From the NCBI RefSeq assembly GCF_030272615.1, contig NC_081406.1:186572270-186636269 (forward strand): DNA of 64,000 nt, read 5' to 3'. Made by a program: the position numbers and the translations under genes. Positions within the stretch are counted from its first letter, which is position 1, and each line of letters opens with the position of its first letter. Below are positions 45,193-57,449 of the stretch, piece by piece. Source of the DNA: Cryptomeria japonica. Lineage: Eukaryota > Streptophyta > Pinopsida > Cupressales > Cupressaceae. A model generated the notes under the pieces. It was not told the DNA's origin, did not search any database, and saw only the letters and a list, made by a program, of their open reading frames with translations.

Positions 45193-45428
45193 GGCTAATT
45201 TTATGCAGCAACAACCATTCTTGCTTGATGAAGTATCAAGGCAAATGGGTTAGCAACAGATTCTTGGTCTGCTAGATCTTCTGGATTATTAAAGTTGGCA
45301 AATATATTAGCCAAAGGATTTATCTCTTGGTCTTCTTCTTCAATCTGATTGTAGGCTTCCTCAAAATGATTGTAAGGATAAGGGTCGTAAGGAAGAAATC
45401 TCCCAAAAGTATATCTTCTTCTATGCAT
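45193..45428 (-). pseudogene. gag N-terminus of the second gypsy element
   Basis: ATG 45426-45428 starts MHRRRYTFGRFLPYDPYP, parallel to MYNQRRDTRGRFLP in the sister element. An acidic stretch follows, a stop at 45201 and then the copia insertion. Gag continues at 38403. Confidence 0.75.
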
Positions 45429-45588
45429 ACAGGATCAACTCAATATCAGCCAATTCCACACAAAAAATTGTGAAAGAATTATGGCCATAGCTTATTGAAG
45501 TGAGAGAATATTCTAAGAGCAACTTGCAGAAGTATTTAAACAAGAATAAACTAGAAATGGCCCTAAAGAACTTCTTAATTTGACACCA

Positions 45589-45606
45589 TCCCCAACAACG
45601 ACGCCA
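45589..45606 (-). other. Primer binding site, tRNA-Asp type
   Basis: On the minus strand TGGCGTCGTTGTTGGGGA follows the LTR after five T, closer to the Athila/Tat consensus than the copy at 21699. Confidence 0.82.
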
Positions 45607-45610
45607 AAAA

Positions 45611-46866
45611 CGTTCACCTTCTTTAATGGTTCAATAACAAAGCCCTTAAAGCTATAACTTAGAGATTACACATCTATACCAAGTAGCTATCAGACTCATT
45701 TTGAGGGTTCATTTAACTTTATCAACCCAAGGACATGAACTTGAAATGGGTCAGCGTTGTGTGTGCACTAAGACTTTGTTATGGCCATCATAACTTAAGC
45801 AAACAACAATGCTGGAATTTGAAATGTTGTAAATAACTAATGAAAGAAACTAAACTTAGATTGACAACTAATCAGAACATGCAAATATTGAATTCACACA
45901 AACCACAGGAATGAAATTCCAAAAAAACAGACATAAAACTACTCTACCCGCTTTGACTGCAGGAACAGACACAGAATAGAGTTCAGTGGTTTTAGGAATA
46001 GTCAACTATTGGAACAGTGCTAACTACTGAATGAAGAATAACTACTAATCTAACTGAATAGAGTTCTCACCAAGTGGGCCCCCTTGAGTGAGACTTCCCA
46101 AATTAACACAAGTGTTAGAAACTCAGAATATCACTTTATTCATCAAAATAGAAGTACACAAGATATAATAGCATGCTCTTTAAACTGTATTCCAAAAATG
46201 AAAGTAAACTTACAACATCAAAATATTCAACCTCTCCAAGAGATCATCTAAATCATTATTTATAGAAGAAAAAACTACCAACTAATCCTAACTAACTAGG
46301 CAACCAGCTCCACAACATAAGGAGGGTGCCATTTATTGAAATCATGAAAAGAGGACAGGAAAGTTCATGCATGCACTTAGACATGCCAGATAGGACTTCC
46401 TCAATGGAGATATAGCGTAGCATGCCCCTAAATAGACTCAACTTTTGTACATGATTAGTTAAAAGGTAGTTGCGGCATTAAATAGAAAAAGCTCCTCCAC
46501 GTTAGTTACTCCTTGACTTCTTCAACAACCGGCCAGCTGGTAAGAGTCATGCTCCTTGTTGCAAGCTTCATTATAACACCACTTTCCTAGTAAAAACCTG
46601 CAAAACACGTTAGCACATACAAACAACCACATTTCCTAAATCATCTTGAAATAACATTATTTTCAATACATGCATATTTAACAGATAATTGCATAGCATA
46701 TGCATTAGTATCATGAATTGTTTCAAGGTTAAACTTAATCCCAAAAGGTAATAGTTTTTAAGGAAATAGTATAGTGAACAGTGACATCACAGTATCCAAA
46801 TCTAAATTATTATCATAAACAACATAATAAACCCTTAGAAAACAAGACTATAAACTTGTCTCATCA
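45611..46866 (-). repeat. 5' LTR of the second gypsy element
   Basis: Starts CGTTCACC (TG changed to CG) and ends TCTCATCA. Length (1256 bp), the CAAGTGGGCCCCCTTG motif (46071-46085), AACTTGAAATGGGTC and CTGCAGGAACAG (45958) are shared with the LTRs at 11977 and 21721. Confidence 0.8.
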
Positions 46867-46867
46867 G

Positions 46868-47515
46868 TATTTTTCAGGTTTACCAACCCGGACAACACCA
46901 AAGACATGGTATTGCTCAGGTCTATAAACCTGAGCAATGCCTTGTATTTTCCCTTTGTGCATTGAACCAATGGTGGGGTTCGGGTTTGTAAACTCAAACC
47001 ACACCAACTTTTGGTGGGATTCGGGTTTGGTTCAAGTTTGTAAACTTGAACCACACCAACTTTCGGTGGTGTTAGGGTTTACAAACTCGAACACCACCCT
47101 TTCCTTAGCTATTTCATTGTTCGGTGTATGGCAAGCCTATGGGCCCGACCTACACCATGGACCCAACCTTTGGTGTATGGAGGGCCTATAGGTCCACCCT
47201 ACATAGTTTTACGGTTTACCCTTTGCACTTTTTGGTGTATGGTGGACTCATAGGTCTAATCCACACCAATCACATGTTTTTCCCCAAGGTGCAGTTCAGG
47301 TTTATAGGTTCGAACTACACCTAACCTTTATTATAAGTGTAGTTTGGGTCTACAAACCCGAGCTACACCTTTGAGCCACACTTATCCTTAGGTGTAATTC
47401 AAACCTATGAACCTGAATTACACCAATTGCACACACATGTAAGTAGGGTTTGTAGGCTCGATTTACACTTGTTCACCAATGATGCAATGAGGGTTTTTGT
47501 AACCCTAATATTACC
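46868..47515 (+). repeat. Array of degenerate hairpin units, right part
   Basis: At least ten units, each a near-palindrome around a TAA/TATA centre. Examples: ATTGCTCAGGT...ACCTGAGCAAT (46911-46938), TTCAAGTTTGTAAACTTGAA within 47029-47052, 47287-47322, 47335-47370 and GGTGTAATTCA...TGAATTACACC (47391-47424). Outer arms are GGTGT/ACACC in most units; inner stem sequences differ. Confidence 0.75.
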
Positions 47516-47558
47516 AAATGCAACATCTGCATGATCTTGTTTAGTTCAAATAATCAAG

Positions 47559-48634
47559 ATGGTTGATGATTGCTCTTCTCAAGTACTAATAATTTCTCTA
47601 TGCTACACTGCTATTCTTACACAGATGAAAGAATCATCTCCAAGAAAGAAGACCATGAAGTTCAAAAAACAAGATCCGCATCTGGTCTTCCCACCTTTGT
47701 CAGTGTCTTCCAATATTGATCATATAAGGGATACCAAAATAGGTCATGTAGACCTGGTGGGGTTTCTTAAGAGGATTGAGTAGCCACCCTCATACTATAA
47801 GATGGAGCCTACCATCAACAATGGTATTCATCTGGTCTCAGTATTCCCAATGTCTGCTTAGGATCCTAAATTTATTATGGTAGTTGCAAATCATTTTGAT
47901 CCTATTAGTAGGAGTGTGAAGGATACAAGTGGAAAGAAACTAATCAGGCGTGATGAAGACTTCTTTGACACTATTTTCAAGTGTTTGAGCATTGAAAAGT
48001 ATTATGATATCACCATGCAGTCAACACAAGCCTACTATGACAGGAATTCAAATAAGTGTAGAAAGAATATGAATGAAAATTGGTTAAAGACCTCAAGACC
48101 TACAATTGCTAGGTGGCCAAAAACCTTTCCTAGAAGTGATTTCATTGAAGAGGTCAATGCCTTAGTTACTCTCCTAAGTATGGTAAAAGGGCTTCCTACT
48201 TCAAATAACTATTATGAATGGATGTATCGATACAGCCATGTCATTCTAGGAAAAATAAGGAGAATATATTTTGGGGCAAGCAAATAAGCGATGCCATATG
48301 TGAGAAACTCACTAAGGTACCAACTACTCTCAAGTTCTACTTGACATCTTATTTGGTGTATGCAACAACTTCTATGAGACATTTCCCAAATTTGTCTACG
48401 TCAGGAGACATAAGGCAAGTGGTTGTGTATGAATACTATTCCCAATTGGTATTGAAAAATATTTTTTATCATTTTTGGAGGGTGAATGATGCATTATTTG
48501 GCTATCACATGTGCATGCTTAACAATGATTTATACAACAAAAGACTATTAGATCGTGCATGAGAAGTAGTGAACAAGTATGGGTGTTTATTCCTACAATT
48601 CCCTACTTTCACCTATCTCAAAGTGGAATGTTTT
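47559..48634 (+). pseudogene. Third extra-type ORF, N-terminal part (unknown product)
   Basis: Frame 0 from ATG 47559 (MVDDCSSQVLIISL) through stops at 47781 and about 47860 to 48285. A one-base shift near 48255 moves it to frame 2, ending with VNDALFGYHMCMLNNDLYNK, a TGA near 48559 and FPTFTYLKVECF at the solo LTR. Segments such as FDTIFKCLSIEKYYDI, ARWPKTFPRSDFIEEVNALV and FYLTSYLVYATTSMRHFP look globular and helical. I do not recognise the family. By layout (globular part, acidic linker, coiled-coil end, then purine tract and LTR-like DNA) it parallels the second ORF of the 18.7 kb element. Confidence 0.5.
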
Positions 48635-49814
48635 TGTTAGAAAATTCAAATAACTGGAAGACAACTAAGAGAAGGGGGGGGGGGGGGGGGGGTGAATCAC
48701 AGATTACCGGAACTATTAGCAATTTAAAACTTTAATATCAGAACCCAAAAAATTAATACTGGAATAGCAGTTAAACCAATTAAGCATAAACAATAATCAC
48801 ATGATAAAAACCATCCACATGACACCAAGATTTATACGTGGAAAACCCAGTAAAGGGAAAAACCACAATGGGAAGCCTATCCACAGTCAGATAATACTTA
48901 TGCAGTAAGTATGTGAATTAAAATTGAGGGGCTTCCACTTGCAAGAAGGCCAATAGCCTAGAGTGCATTGCTCATCACAAAAGGAGCCTCACTGACTACA
49001 TAGAAGTCCAGACTACAATTTGGAGAATTGTTGAACTACAAAAGATAGCATCTCCTATGCATGAGTACAGTTTCGGTTAAGCTCAATACTTGAGGACTAA
49101 ATCCTCTTCCATAAACCCAATTCAATCTCCAATGATCGACCAAATCCTCTGCCTGAATGATATTACATTATTAGAACATTACATTCCTCGACCATGACCT
49201 CTAACATAGCCATGATTATCTACAATGAGATCTTACATCTATATATACAAACCCTCGACCATAAACAATTAGGTCGGCCACCAGATAATAAACCAATTAC
49301 ATAATTACAAACCGTGTCAGCCTTAGACCAAACAAATAATATCCAACATATAAGACATCTCGGAAACACATCGAGAGGTCCAATCTAAATGTTGCATTAA
49401 AGTCTGTCCATAACCTAGATCAATCGGGACCCAATATAGGTCCACACGCTACAACAATGATCTCCATCCACCAATTCTCAAACATGATCACCAACAGCAT
49501 CCTGAAACTCCACTAGAAGCTTCACCAACACCACATGCAATTCATCAAAGAACTTCATCAAAAGATTTGTCGGTGAAACCCTCACCGGAACCAGAAACCA
49601 AGCTTCTAAGAAAACAGGATAGCATCCGATCACCAGACCAAAGCCAACTGACCGAATATGAGCACGAGTATCATGAACAAGCCAATTCCATCACCAAATC
49701 ATATCGGAGCCTACTAGATCATGTCGGATCCAAATCAACCAAAAACTACTCAACCTATCGGGACTAGAAGGGTGTCAGTAAAGCATCCAAACTGCTAGTG
49801 TTGGCATCAATGAT
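48635..49814 (-). mobile_element. Probable solo LTR with a G19 run
   Basis: Starts TGTTAGAAAATTC and ends near AATGCAACA (TG...CA type), and sits inside an otherwise continuing coding frame. Read on the minus strand, it begins TGTTGCATTGATGTTTTATC and ends with a CCCC-run/CTTAG motif, like the end of the LTRs of the 18.7 kb element. A run of 19 G lies at 48674-48692. Also present is TTTATACGTGGAAAACCC, a motif common in plant LTRs. No internal region, primer site or second LTR was found, and no convincing target duplication. Confidence 0.6.
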
Positions 49815-52340
49815 AAAACATCAATGCAACACATAATCAATTCCACCAAATGGCCAACAATTAACAGTGAACCTCTTATGCTCCCAAGGTATCCATCGAA
49901 TAAAATTATCTTGATGGAATCGACTCGCAAAATGGTGACAGTACATGAGGCACAATTTGGTTCACATAAGACATGTTTGAATTTCTCATTGACTATTGGT
50001 AGATACTCCATCAACTCAATTTTCAAAGCAAGAGCAATGGAAGAAGAAATGAGAAGAGTAACTGTGAAATTCTTCAAGGCAGGGAGAGACTTTGATTATA
50101 GAGGAATGAGGAATAAATTGAAGAAATCATATGTACATGTACACTATAATTAAGATATCTAGATTGATTATAGGATAGAGCACAATGTTAAGAAACTTGA
50201 TTATTTTGGGCTCACAGTGGATTAGATTCATGAGCTTGACCTTGCTAATATCCTAGATAATCTTGAAGATGATGGTAATGTTCTAGATCTTATTTATGTA
50301 GAAAAAGAAAGTTTCTTCAGCACCTTTGCCACTTATTCAATGGTCACATAAAGAGGCAATATCCATCAAAGATAGATTCTGGAGTATTCTTGCAAATACT
50401 AATGTTTGGCTTTCTAGCAAGGGAATACAATTTAAGCCTTTCTCTACTGGTTTTGATGATGAAACTACTGGACCTATTGGTAAAAGGTTAGATATTAGAA
50501 CAAAGAATAAATAAGATTATGCAACTCCTCAGAAGGCTCCAAAGTTGAAGTTCACAGTTGGGGTTAACAAAGGAAAAGTCCAAGGAGAACCATCCATTTC
50601 AAGTGTTCAAGAGGTGAAAGAGTCTAGAGTACAAAGTGAGCATTTGGATGGTGAACCTTTTGATCTAGAGCCTATTGATGTAGATCAACTTGAAGGAGAA
50701 GATGAGGGTAATGAAGAACATGATGAGGAATATGATAAAAAGGGATTACCAGAATCTTCCAAGACTTCTCAGTTAGATAAGTCCCATGAATCCCTTCCAC
50801 GGGTATCTCTTTCTTCCTTGGCCATGGTTCATGCTCCTATTTCTACCACTGAATCAGAACCTTTTACATCTACTATCTCTTGTGTTACTTCTAGTATAAT
50901 TTTTCATATTTCTTCCACTAGTGCTAGTGAGTCTGCTTTAGATGCCCCACATAATTATATTGAGAATGTTTTCTCTACCTTTCCAAATTTGTTTGAAGTG
51001 TCAGCCACCATGTTGGATGATTTTGATAAATTCATGTGAGAGACTAGTCCTAGACCTAATGAATATTCTCTTGAAAATCCTCCCATCATTGTTACTACAA
51101 CATCACAAATTATGGCTACTACTTACTCAAGACCAAATAGATCCCTCTCAAGCTTTAGTCACAAGTGTCGATGATGATTCTTCCTTACCACCATGGTTGT
51201 TCTCCAATGCTCCTAAGAGGAAAAAACAAGTTGTTTCTCTAGATGATTTTGATTTCATTAGCTCATCTCCACCAAGCCTAAGACTACTAAGAAAGCCAAG
51301 ACCTTGTCAAGGATAAAGGTAGATAAAGCTAAGAACAAATATGTAGAGATTGCCATTCCTCTTGTCGATAAGGACATTGATCGAGTTCAAGACTCAAATG
51401 ATACTATTAGCAGGGTTTATTTGCACAACAAACTCATGACTCTGTTAAAGGAGATATTCAAATAGTGTTAGATGATCTCATTGATACATATGATGAGGAT
51501 AAAATCAAGAAGGATAAGCTTAAAGCTAAAGTTGGACAACTCACTACTGTTCTAATCAAAGTGACCAACTCCTTTGAAACAATTGAACCAATGACTTCAT
51601 CATTGGATGAACAAGTCATGAAGAGAGTCGAGTAAGCAACTTCATAGAGCAAAGCAGTGGGTGAATGGATGGATATAATGCTTAGTCAAAGAATATATCT
51701 CATAAGTTTAGTTGCCACCATAGTCGAGAATCTTGATGTTGTGAAGATCGAGGTGGATAATACTATAGAACTCTTTTCTCTGGAGTTGGAAACTCAAGAG
51801 AAGGACTTTGATTCATGGTTGAAACTTGAAGATTTTGACTCAGATGTTCTTGTAGAAAATAGTGTCATTCCTTCTCGAGATATGTATGTAGAACAACAAG
51901 AAGCATTAGAGAATCAAATGAATACTTTGGAGCGGCTAATCAAAGACCTAAGAAAGGCTCATAAGGAATGTATGGATAAAAAGAAAGAGATTGTTGACAA
52001 AGTATCAAAATTCCTTGTACTTTCTTTTAGATGAAAACCAATAAGTTTTTGATGTTGATGAAATCATCAAATAATTTAGTTTGTTGCTAACCGCTGAAAT
52101 TGAGAGAGGACTTCTCTTTGTCCTCTATTGACAAGTTGGTTGATCTTCAATTTGTTCTAGATTTTTTGGATTCTCTCTTGAAGAAACATAAGAAATATTG
52201 TGTTGATTTGGGAGATTCTCTTACACAGGTCAAGGTCATCACTAGTCATACTCAGGGACCCGATTAAGCTCAAATGAAAATTGCTCTACAAAAGTTCAAA
52301 GAAATCCATGAACGAGATCAACGTGAAGATAATGATACTT
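49815..52340 (+). pseudogene. Third extra-type ORF, C-terminal part with coiled coil
   Basis: Resumes after the solo LTR with INSTKWPTINSEPLMLPRYPS (49835) and passes through STRKMVTVHEAQFGSHKTCL and LIQWSHKEAISIKDRFWSIL (50330). An acidic linker (50640-50740) and a Ser/Thr-rich part (50760-50950) follow. The end is long, charged and helical: EDKIKKDKLKAKVGQLTTVL (51500) and QQEALENQMNTLERLIKDLR (51900). At least four frame changes (about 50200-50320, 51115, 51270 and 51430) and many stops break it. No catalytic motif seen. Ends near TAG 52339. Confidence 0.5.
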
Positions 52341-53400
52341 AGATTATTTTATACTTTTCCAATGGCATTTTGTAATTCCAATTGACACCTTAAGTGTCAT
52401 TTCATATATGCTGTAGTATACATGTAGGACTACACGTGTCCTAAGTCAAATAGGTCTCTACTTTTGACTTAGTCACAATTAGTTGTAATGTTTCCTATTT
52501 TTGTGCATCATCCCTCTTCTATATATATGAGGGATCTCATTGTAATAAGGATCTTTTTTCCATCTTTTGGCTAATACATCGAAATTCTACAAAATTGAAA
52601 AGCTATCTAAGACTTTGTGCTTATAGTGTATTCAAAAAATTTAATCAAAGAAGAAAAGTAGTTGTATCCAATCTTTGTCTTGGGACCACTTTATTATGTG
52701 AGGGAATGTTCTTATGTCGTTCTTTTTTACTTTCTTTGAGATTAAATCTTGTTTTGTGAAAAGTATTTGAGTTGAAAGAGATAAAAGTAAAATATCCTAG
52801 ACTTTGTGTTATGATATCTTGCCGAAAAATTTGTATTAAATGGATAATAAGGTGAAGAATTTGTGCTTTGTTAAGTTATGTTGTTTAGAGTATAAAGCTT
52901 TGTGATATATTTGGGAGACTTTGTGCTTGCAATATATCAATATTTGGGTTACAGTGGTAGATAGGACTTGAGTGTTTGAAGGAGACTTTGAGCTCTTTTG
53001 TATACAAAAGGCTCATCCCTTAAGTCATTTTCAGAAAAGGAAGCAATGGAAGGCTTTGCACTTTCATGGACACTTTTCTTCCATTTTAGCATAGATTTTT
53101 AAGATTACTACAAGTTAGGATTGTTTTGTTGCTTTGTTCTAAATAGAGAATTGGAGAGATACTTGTTCTAAAAAAAGAGAACTAAGTTATTATTTCATCC
53201 TAAAAATAGTGAAAAGTTAGCAGGTAGATTAATAGTAAATAGAGATTGCAGTATAAAGGGGGAGCCTTCTGTTATAAATTGGAGAGATTATACCTTGCCT
53301 TAGACTAAAAGGTATTGTCTCACACACTGTGGTGAAAATTTACATTTATAAGCTCTCTCAAGTTTACAAAATTTTCACCCAACACACCATCTATCTCATG
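52341..53400 (+). other. LTR-like 3' region of the third element
   Basis: Has a TATA-like CTATATATATGAGGGATCTC (52520-52540), then several variants of GACTTTGTGCTTATAGTG (52610-52990), and a purine tract AAAGGGGGAG at 53257-53266 followed by TGTTATAAATTGG. These are LTR and polypurine features, but no second copy is present in the window, so element ends cannot be fixed. Confidence 0.45.
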
Positions 53401-54617
53401 CTTGACTTTTCTACTAATTTTTTAATGAATATATTATTTTTTACTAATTTTCAAAGTGGGCATATCTTGAAAATAGAAAATTGAGTGTGCAGGCCCCTAG
53501 GTTTTTTAAAAAACTAATCGAAAATCAGTATTTTTTAATATTTTTAGAAGAGTAGATAGATTTAAAAATGTAAATTTTTATTGAAAGCAATGTAAGGCTT
53601 AATGCTAAATAGATGTTTAAACCTAAAACCAAAAATCCCAAACATACATTATACCTTTTGTTTACTCCATGGATTGAACTAGAAGTGGTGCACCCATAGC
53701 CACTTGATTTGTTCTTGATGGTTGGATATGTGAATTTATCTCCTTAGTTGCACAACAAATAGAGAATTTGGCAACATAAGATTAGCATAAATTGTTGTTA
53801 TGGATATGGGGGAGGAGACTCCAATTTGTAGATTCTTGGATTTGAAATGGACAGTTGAGATTGAAAGTTGATAGAGGGCTAAGATTGAGTGTGAGGAGAT
53901 GAGGTGGCTTGGATTCATAGCCTTGTGACACGTGTCATGAGGTGAAGGATTTTGGGAAGAACACGTCATGGGGAAGAGAGCAAGGTGTGCTCACATGAGC
54001 ACATCTTGGGAAGAACAAGAGAGTGACAAGTGGAGGCAAAAGTGGCAAAGTAGAAGAGGGATAGAGATGAGGAAATGACAAATGGATTAAAAAGGAAAGT
54101 GTAGGGTGGCTCTATGGGGAAGAGAATCCTCACACATGTATGTGAGCACACTTGATCAAAGAGTGAGGTGGAGGCTCGAAAGTGACTTGTGCATGCAAAT
54201 CATTTAAGAGGGGTGTCACATGTGGACTTGGATAGGTGGGATGAATTTAAAATTGGATAAAATGATAATGAGGATTAGGTTTTGATTAATTAGCTTAATG
54301 AGTGGGATTAGTACGAGGATTTATAGGAATCTAGGATACTAGTTAATTAATTGCAAATTAATTAACTAATGTGGTTTAGAAGATTATTTGGCTAGTGGGC
54401 TAAGGTGTAGTTCAATTTATTAAAATAAATCAAACTTTGGCCAAATGGGAATAATCAATTAATAAATCAATTATATTAGATGAGGGCATAATTAATTAAA
54501 TAATAATAATTAGTTTTGGGAAGGTTAAAGAGGTTAACACGGTTAATAAAATAATTAATTATGTTATAACCTATAATTAATTAATTAAAATTTTATTAAT
54601 TTTTAGGTGTCTACACC
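53401..54617. other. AT-rich DNA, LTR-like end, no gene
   Basis: Contains repeated AATTAATTAATTAA-type sequence (54340-54600) and ends TTTTTAGGTGTCTACACC, which resembles an LTR terminus. No coding frame with a recognisable domain. Confidence 0.4.
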
Positions 54618-56275
54618 TATAACTTCAAACATAGGCCTTAAACCCTCAACCCTTAACCTTAAATCCTAAACCCTAAACCCTAAATCCTATACCCTCAACT
54701 CTATTCCCTAAAATGTATACCCTCATCCCTTAACCATATAACCTCAACCCTAAACAATATACCCTCAACCCTAAATAACATACCATTAAACCTAAACCTT
54801 TTACACTATATGGGCTCAAACCTCAACCCTATGCCCTATACCCTCAAATCAAGGTCGTAGACCCTATACCCTCAGCCCTCAACCATATACTCTCAAACCT
54901 AAACCCTATACCTTGTAACTCTATATGATCAACCCTAAACCTTATAACCCATATGGGCTCAACCCTAAATCCTATACCATATACCCTAAACCCTACACCC
55001 TATACTTTGAACCCTGAACCTTAAACCCTAAACACTAAACCTTAAACACCATGCCCTTAATCCTGAGCCCTAAAACCTATACCATAAACCTTATACCCTA
55101 AACCCTAAACCCCATACACTATACTCTCAACTATAAGCCCTAAGTCATATACCCTATACCCTCAACCATAGGCCCTAAACCCTATACCCTCAACCTTTAA
55201 TGATAAACTCTATACTATCAACCCTAAACGCTTAGTCATATACCCTCAACCATTGGCCCTATACCCTATATTGCCAAACCTAAACCTTATACGCTCAACC
55301 CTAAATCCTACATCATTTGCTCTAGCACCTAAATCCTATATGCTAAACCCTTGACCCTATACCCTAAACCCTATACCTTATACCATCAATCCTAGGTCTT
55401 GAACCCTAAACCTTCAACCCTAAACCCTCAACCCTATACATTGTACCCTATAACTTCAACCCTAAACACTATCCCCTCAACCCTTAACCTTATAACCTAC
55501 ATCCTCAACTCTAAACCCCATACCCTAAAATCTATACCCTCAACCCTAACGCTATACCATATACCCTCACTCCATCATTAATCTTCAATCATCAATTGTA
55601 AACCCTAAGCCTTACACCCTGATTCGTAAACCCTGAATATTATATGATAAACCCTAAAACCTAATATTAATGATATAACACTAAAATCTAAAAATTAAAT
55701 TTAATCCCTAAACCATTAATTTTCAAATGTTAATCATAAACCATCAACCTTAATTCCTAAACCCTAGGCTCTAAGCCCTAAACCATAAACCATGAATAAT
55801 AGAGAGAGGAGAGAGGGGGGATAGAGATAGGTGAGAGAGAGATGGGTGAGATAGAGAAAGGTAGGAGGCAGGGATAGATGGGGGAGAGAGAGGGAGGTGA
55901 GAGAGGTAGGTAGGTAGACCCTCAACTCTCCAAATTATCAATCATAAACCCTGAACCCTAGACACTACTTATCCTAAAACTTGCATTAATAATATGACAC
56001 TAAAATCTACAAACTTGAATTCACTTTGTAAACCCTCAACACCCCTAAACCCTAAGTCCTATACAATAAACCCCAAAACTTTACTTTACTAATTTTACAT
56101 TATAACTTAAAAAATAAAAATTCAATCCCTAAACCCAATAAGTCTTCAACTCTACATCATTAACCATAAAATCTAAACCATAAACCCTATATGCTAAACC
56201 TTAAAAGATGACATTAATAATATAATGGTAAATCCTGAAAAAAATAAAATAAATCCCTAAACCCTCAATGCTAAA
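54618..56275 (+). repeat. Degenerate telomere-like array (CCCTAAA type) with a GA block
   Basis: Dense variants of CCCTAAA, CCCTATA and CCCTCAA at about 7-bp spacing run from 54640 to 55790 and again from 55920 to 56270. A GA-rich block (55795-55920) separates them. Plant telomeres are (TTTAGGG)n, so this is an interstitial, C-strand oriented, decayed telomere-type satellite. Confidence 0.9.
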
Positions 56276-56890
56276 TATTGACATAAAAGATAGAGAAAGG
56301 TGTGGTGGGAGGGTTAGAGGGAGAGGTAGGTAGGGAGAGGTTGATGGGAGATATAGAGAAGTAGAAATAGTTAGAGAAATATAGAGTGAGAGATAAGGAT
56401 GGAGGGAGGTAGAGTTAGAGAGAGGATGGGAGGGATGGAGAGAGAAAGGGTGGGAGAGATAGAGAGAGATATAGGTAGAGAAAAGGAGATGGGAGATACA
56501 TATAAGTAGAGAGGGTAGGAGGAGGGAAAGGAGAGGGAGAGAGGAGATGGAGAGAATTAGAGAGGGAAGGGGGGAGAGTCATAGAGAGATATCTAAATGG
56601 ATAGGGGAGAGAGATATCTAGAAAGAGATAGGTAGGGTGAGAGGGTCGAAGGGAAATGTAGGTAGAGATACATAGAGGAGAGATAGAAAGAGAAGTAAAG
56701 AAAGAATGGGAGAGAGAGGGAAGGAGGAAGACATAGAGAGATAGGTCTAGAGAGAGATGCAGATCTAAATAGGAGAGAGAGGCAAGGACATGTAGAAAGA
56801 TAGGTCTAGAGCTTAGGGGAGGGAATGAGAAAGATGAAAGGAGGGATAGGGTAGAGAGAGAGACAGAGAAAGAGAGAGAGAAGACTTTTC
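56276..56890 (+). repeat. GA-rich simple sequence
   Basis: Purine-rich GAGAGAGATAG and GGGAGG variants over about 600 bp. Open frames on the opposite strand (Ser/Leu/Pro-rich) are artefacts of the repeat. Confidence 0.9.
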
Positions 56891-57370
56891 CTTCACAAAA
56901 ACGCAAGCACATTATAACATGATTGTGTTATGGAAAGCTTAAGGTAGATAATAACAAAGCACATTATAGCACACCCATGTTATTGTCTACCTTGGTAATT
57001 TCTAACCCTTAGGATTGGATTTTCCTTTGGAATCCAACCAAAGGGTTGGATTAACATTTCAATTCCCAAAGATGTGTTTTTATCAAATTTAAAAAAAATT
57101 AACACAATCTTGACCATGCTCTCTATTAATTTTGCACATATATCAATTTCAAGTCAAAAATGACATAGTTATGTAAAGCTCACTCTTAGCTTTCTAAACA
57201 TGTAATTTTTTCATGTTTTAGCTATGTTAAGGTTTTGATCTTTAATTTATTTTCCCAGTGTCTATTTTTTGTCAAAATTCTATATAAGATATTTTTGGTC
57301 TCATTTTTTACTCATTCATCAAAATTATAAGGGTTGAAGGTTGGGGTATAGGGCTTTTCTGTGTGTTTAT

Positions 57371-57373
<3 letters not shown>
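56891..57373. other. Unique spacer between simple-sequence blocks, no gene
   Basis: AT-rich sequence with a near repeat of AGCACATTATAACA / AGCACATTATAGCACA around 56905 and 56960. Nothing coding. Confidence 0.4.

Positions 57374-57444
<71 letters not shown>
57374..57444 (+). repeat. (CT)n microsatellite
   Basis: About 71 bases of uninterrupted CT dinucleotides. Confidence 0.98.
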
Positions 57445-57447
<3 letters not shown>

Positions 57448-57449
57448 CA

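Larger units (their letters stand above)
37590..46866 (-). mobile_element. Truncated second Ty3/gypsy element, split by a copia insertion
   Basis: On the minus strand: 5' LTR (45611-46866), tRNA-Asp-type primer site, gag start (45428), a copia element inserted in gag, then more gag down to about 37590, where it stops without pol or a 3' LTR. LTR size, primer site and gag are those of the 11977-22961 element, diverged. The right end abuts the hairpin array at 46867, and the left break also lies in or next to that array. No target duplication can be read because the 3' end is missing. Confidence 0.8.

Noticed and set aside
36985-47515. CRISPR-like array
   Set aside because: Units are degenerate palindromes without constant repeats and unique spacers, and the genome is a plant nuclear one.
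56415-56912. 165-codon Ser/Leu-rich open frame on the minus strand
   Set aside because: It is the translation of GA/CT simple repeats.
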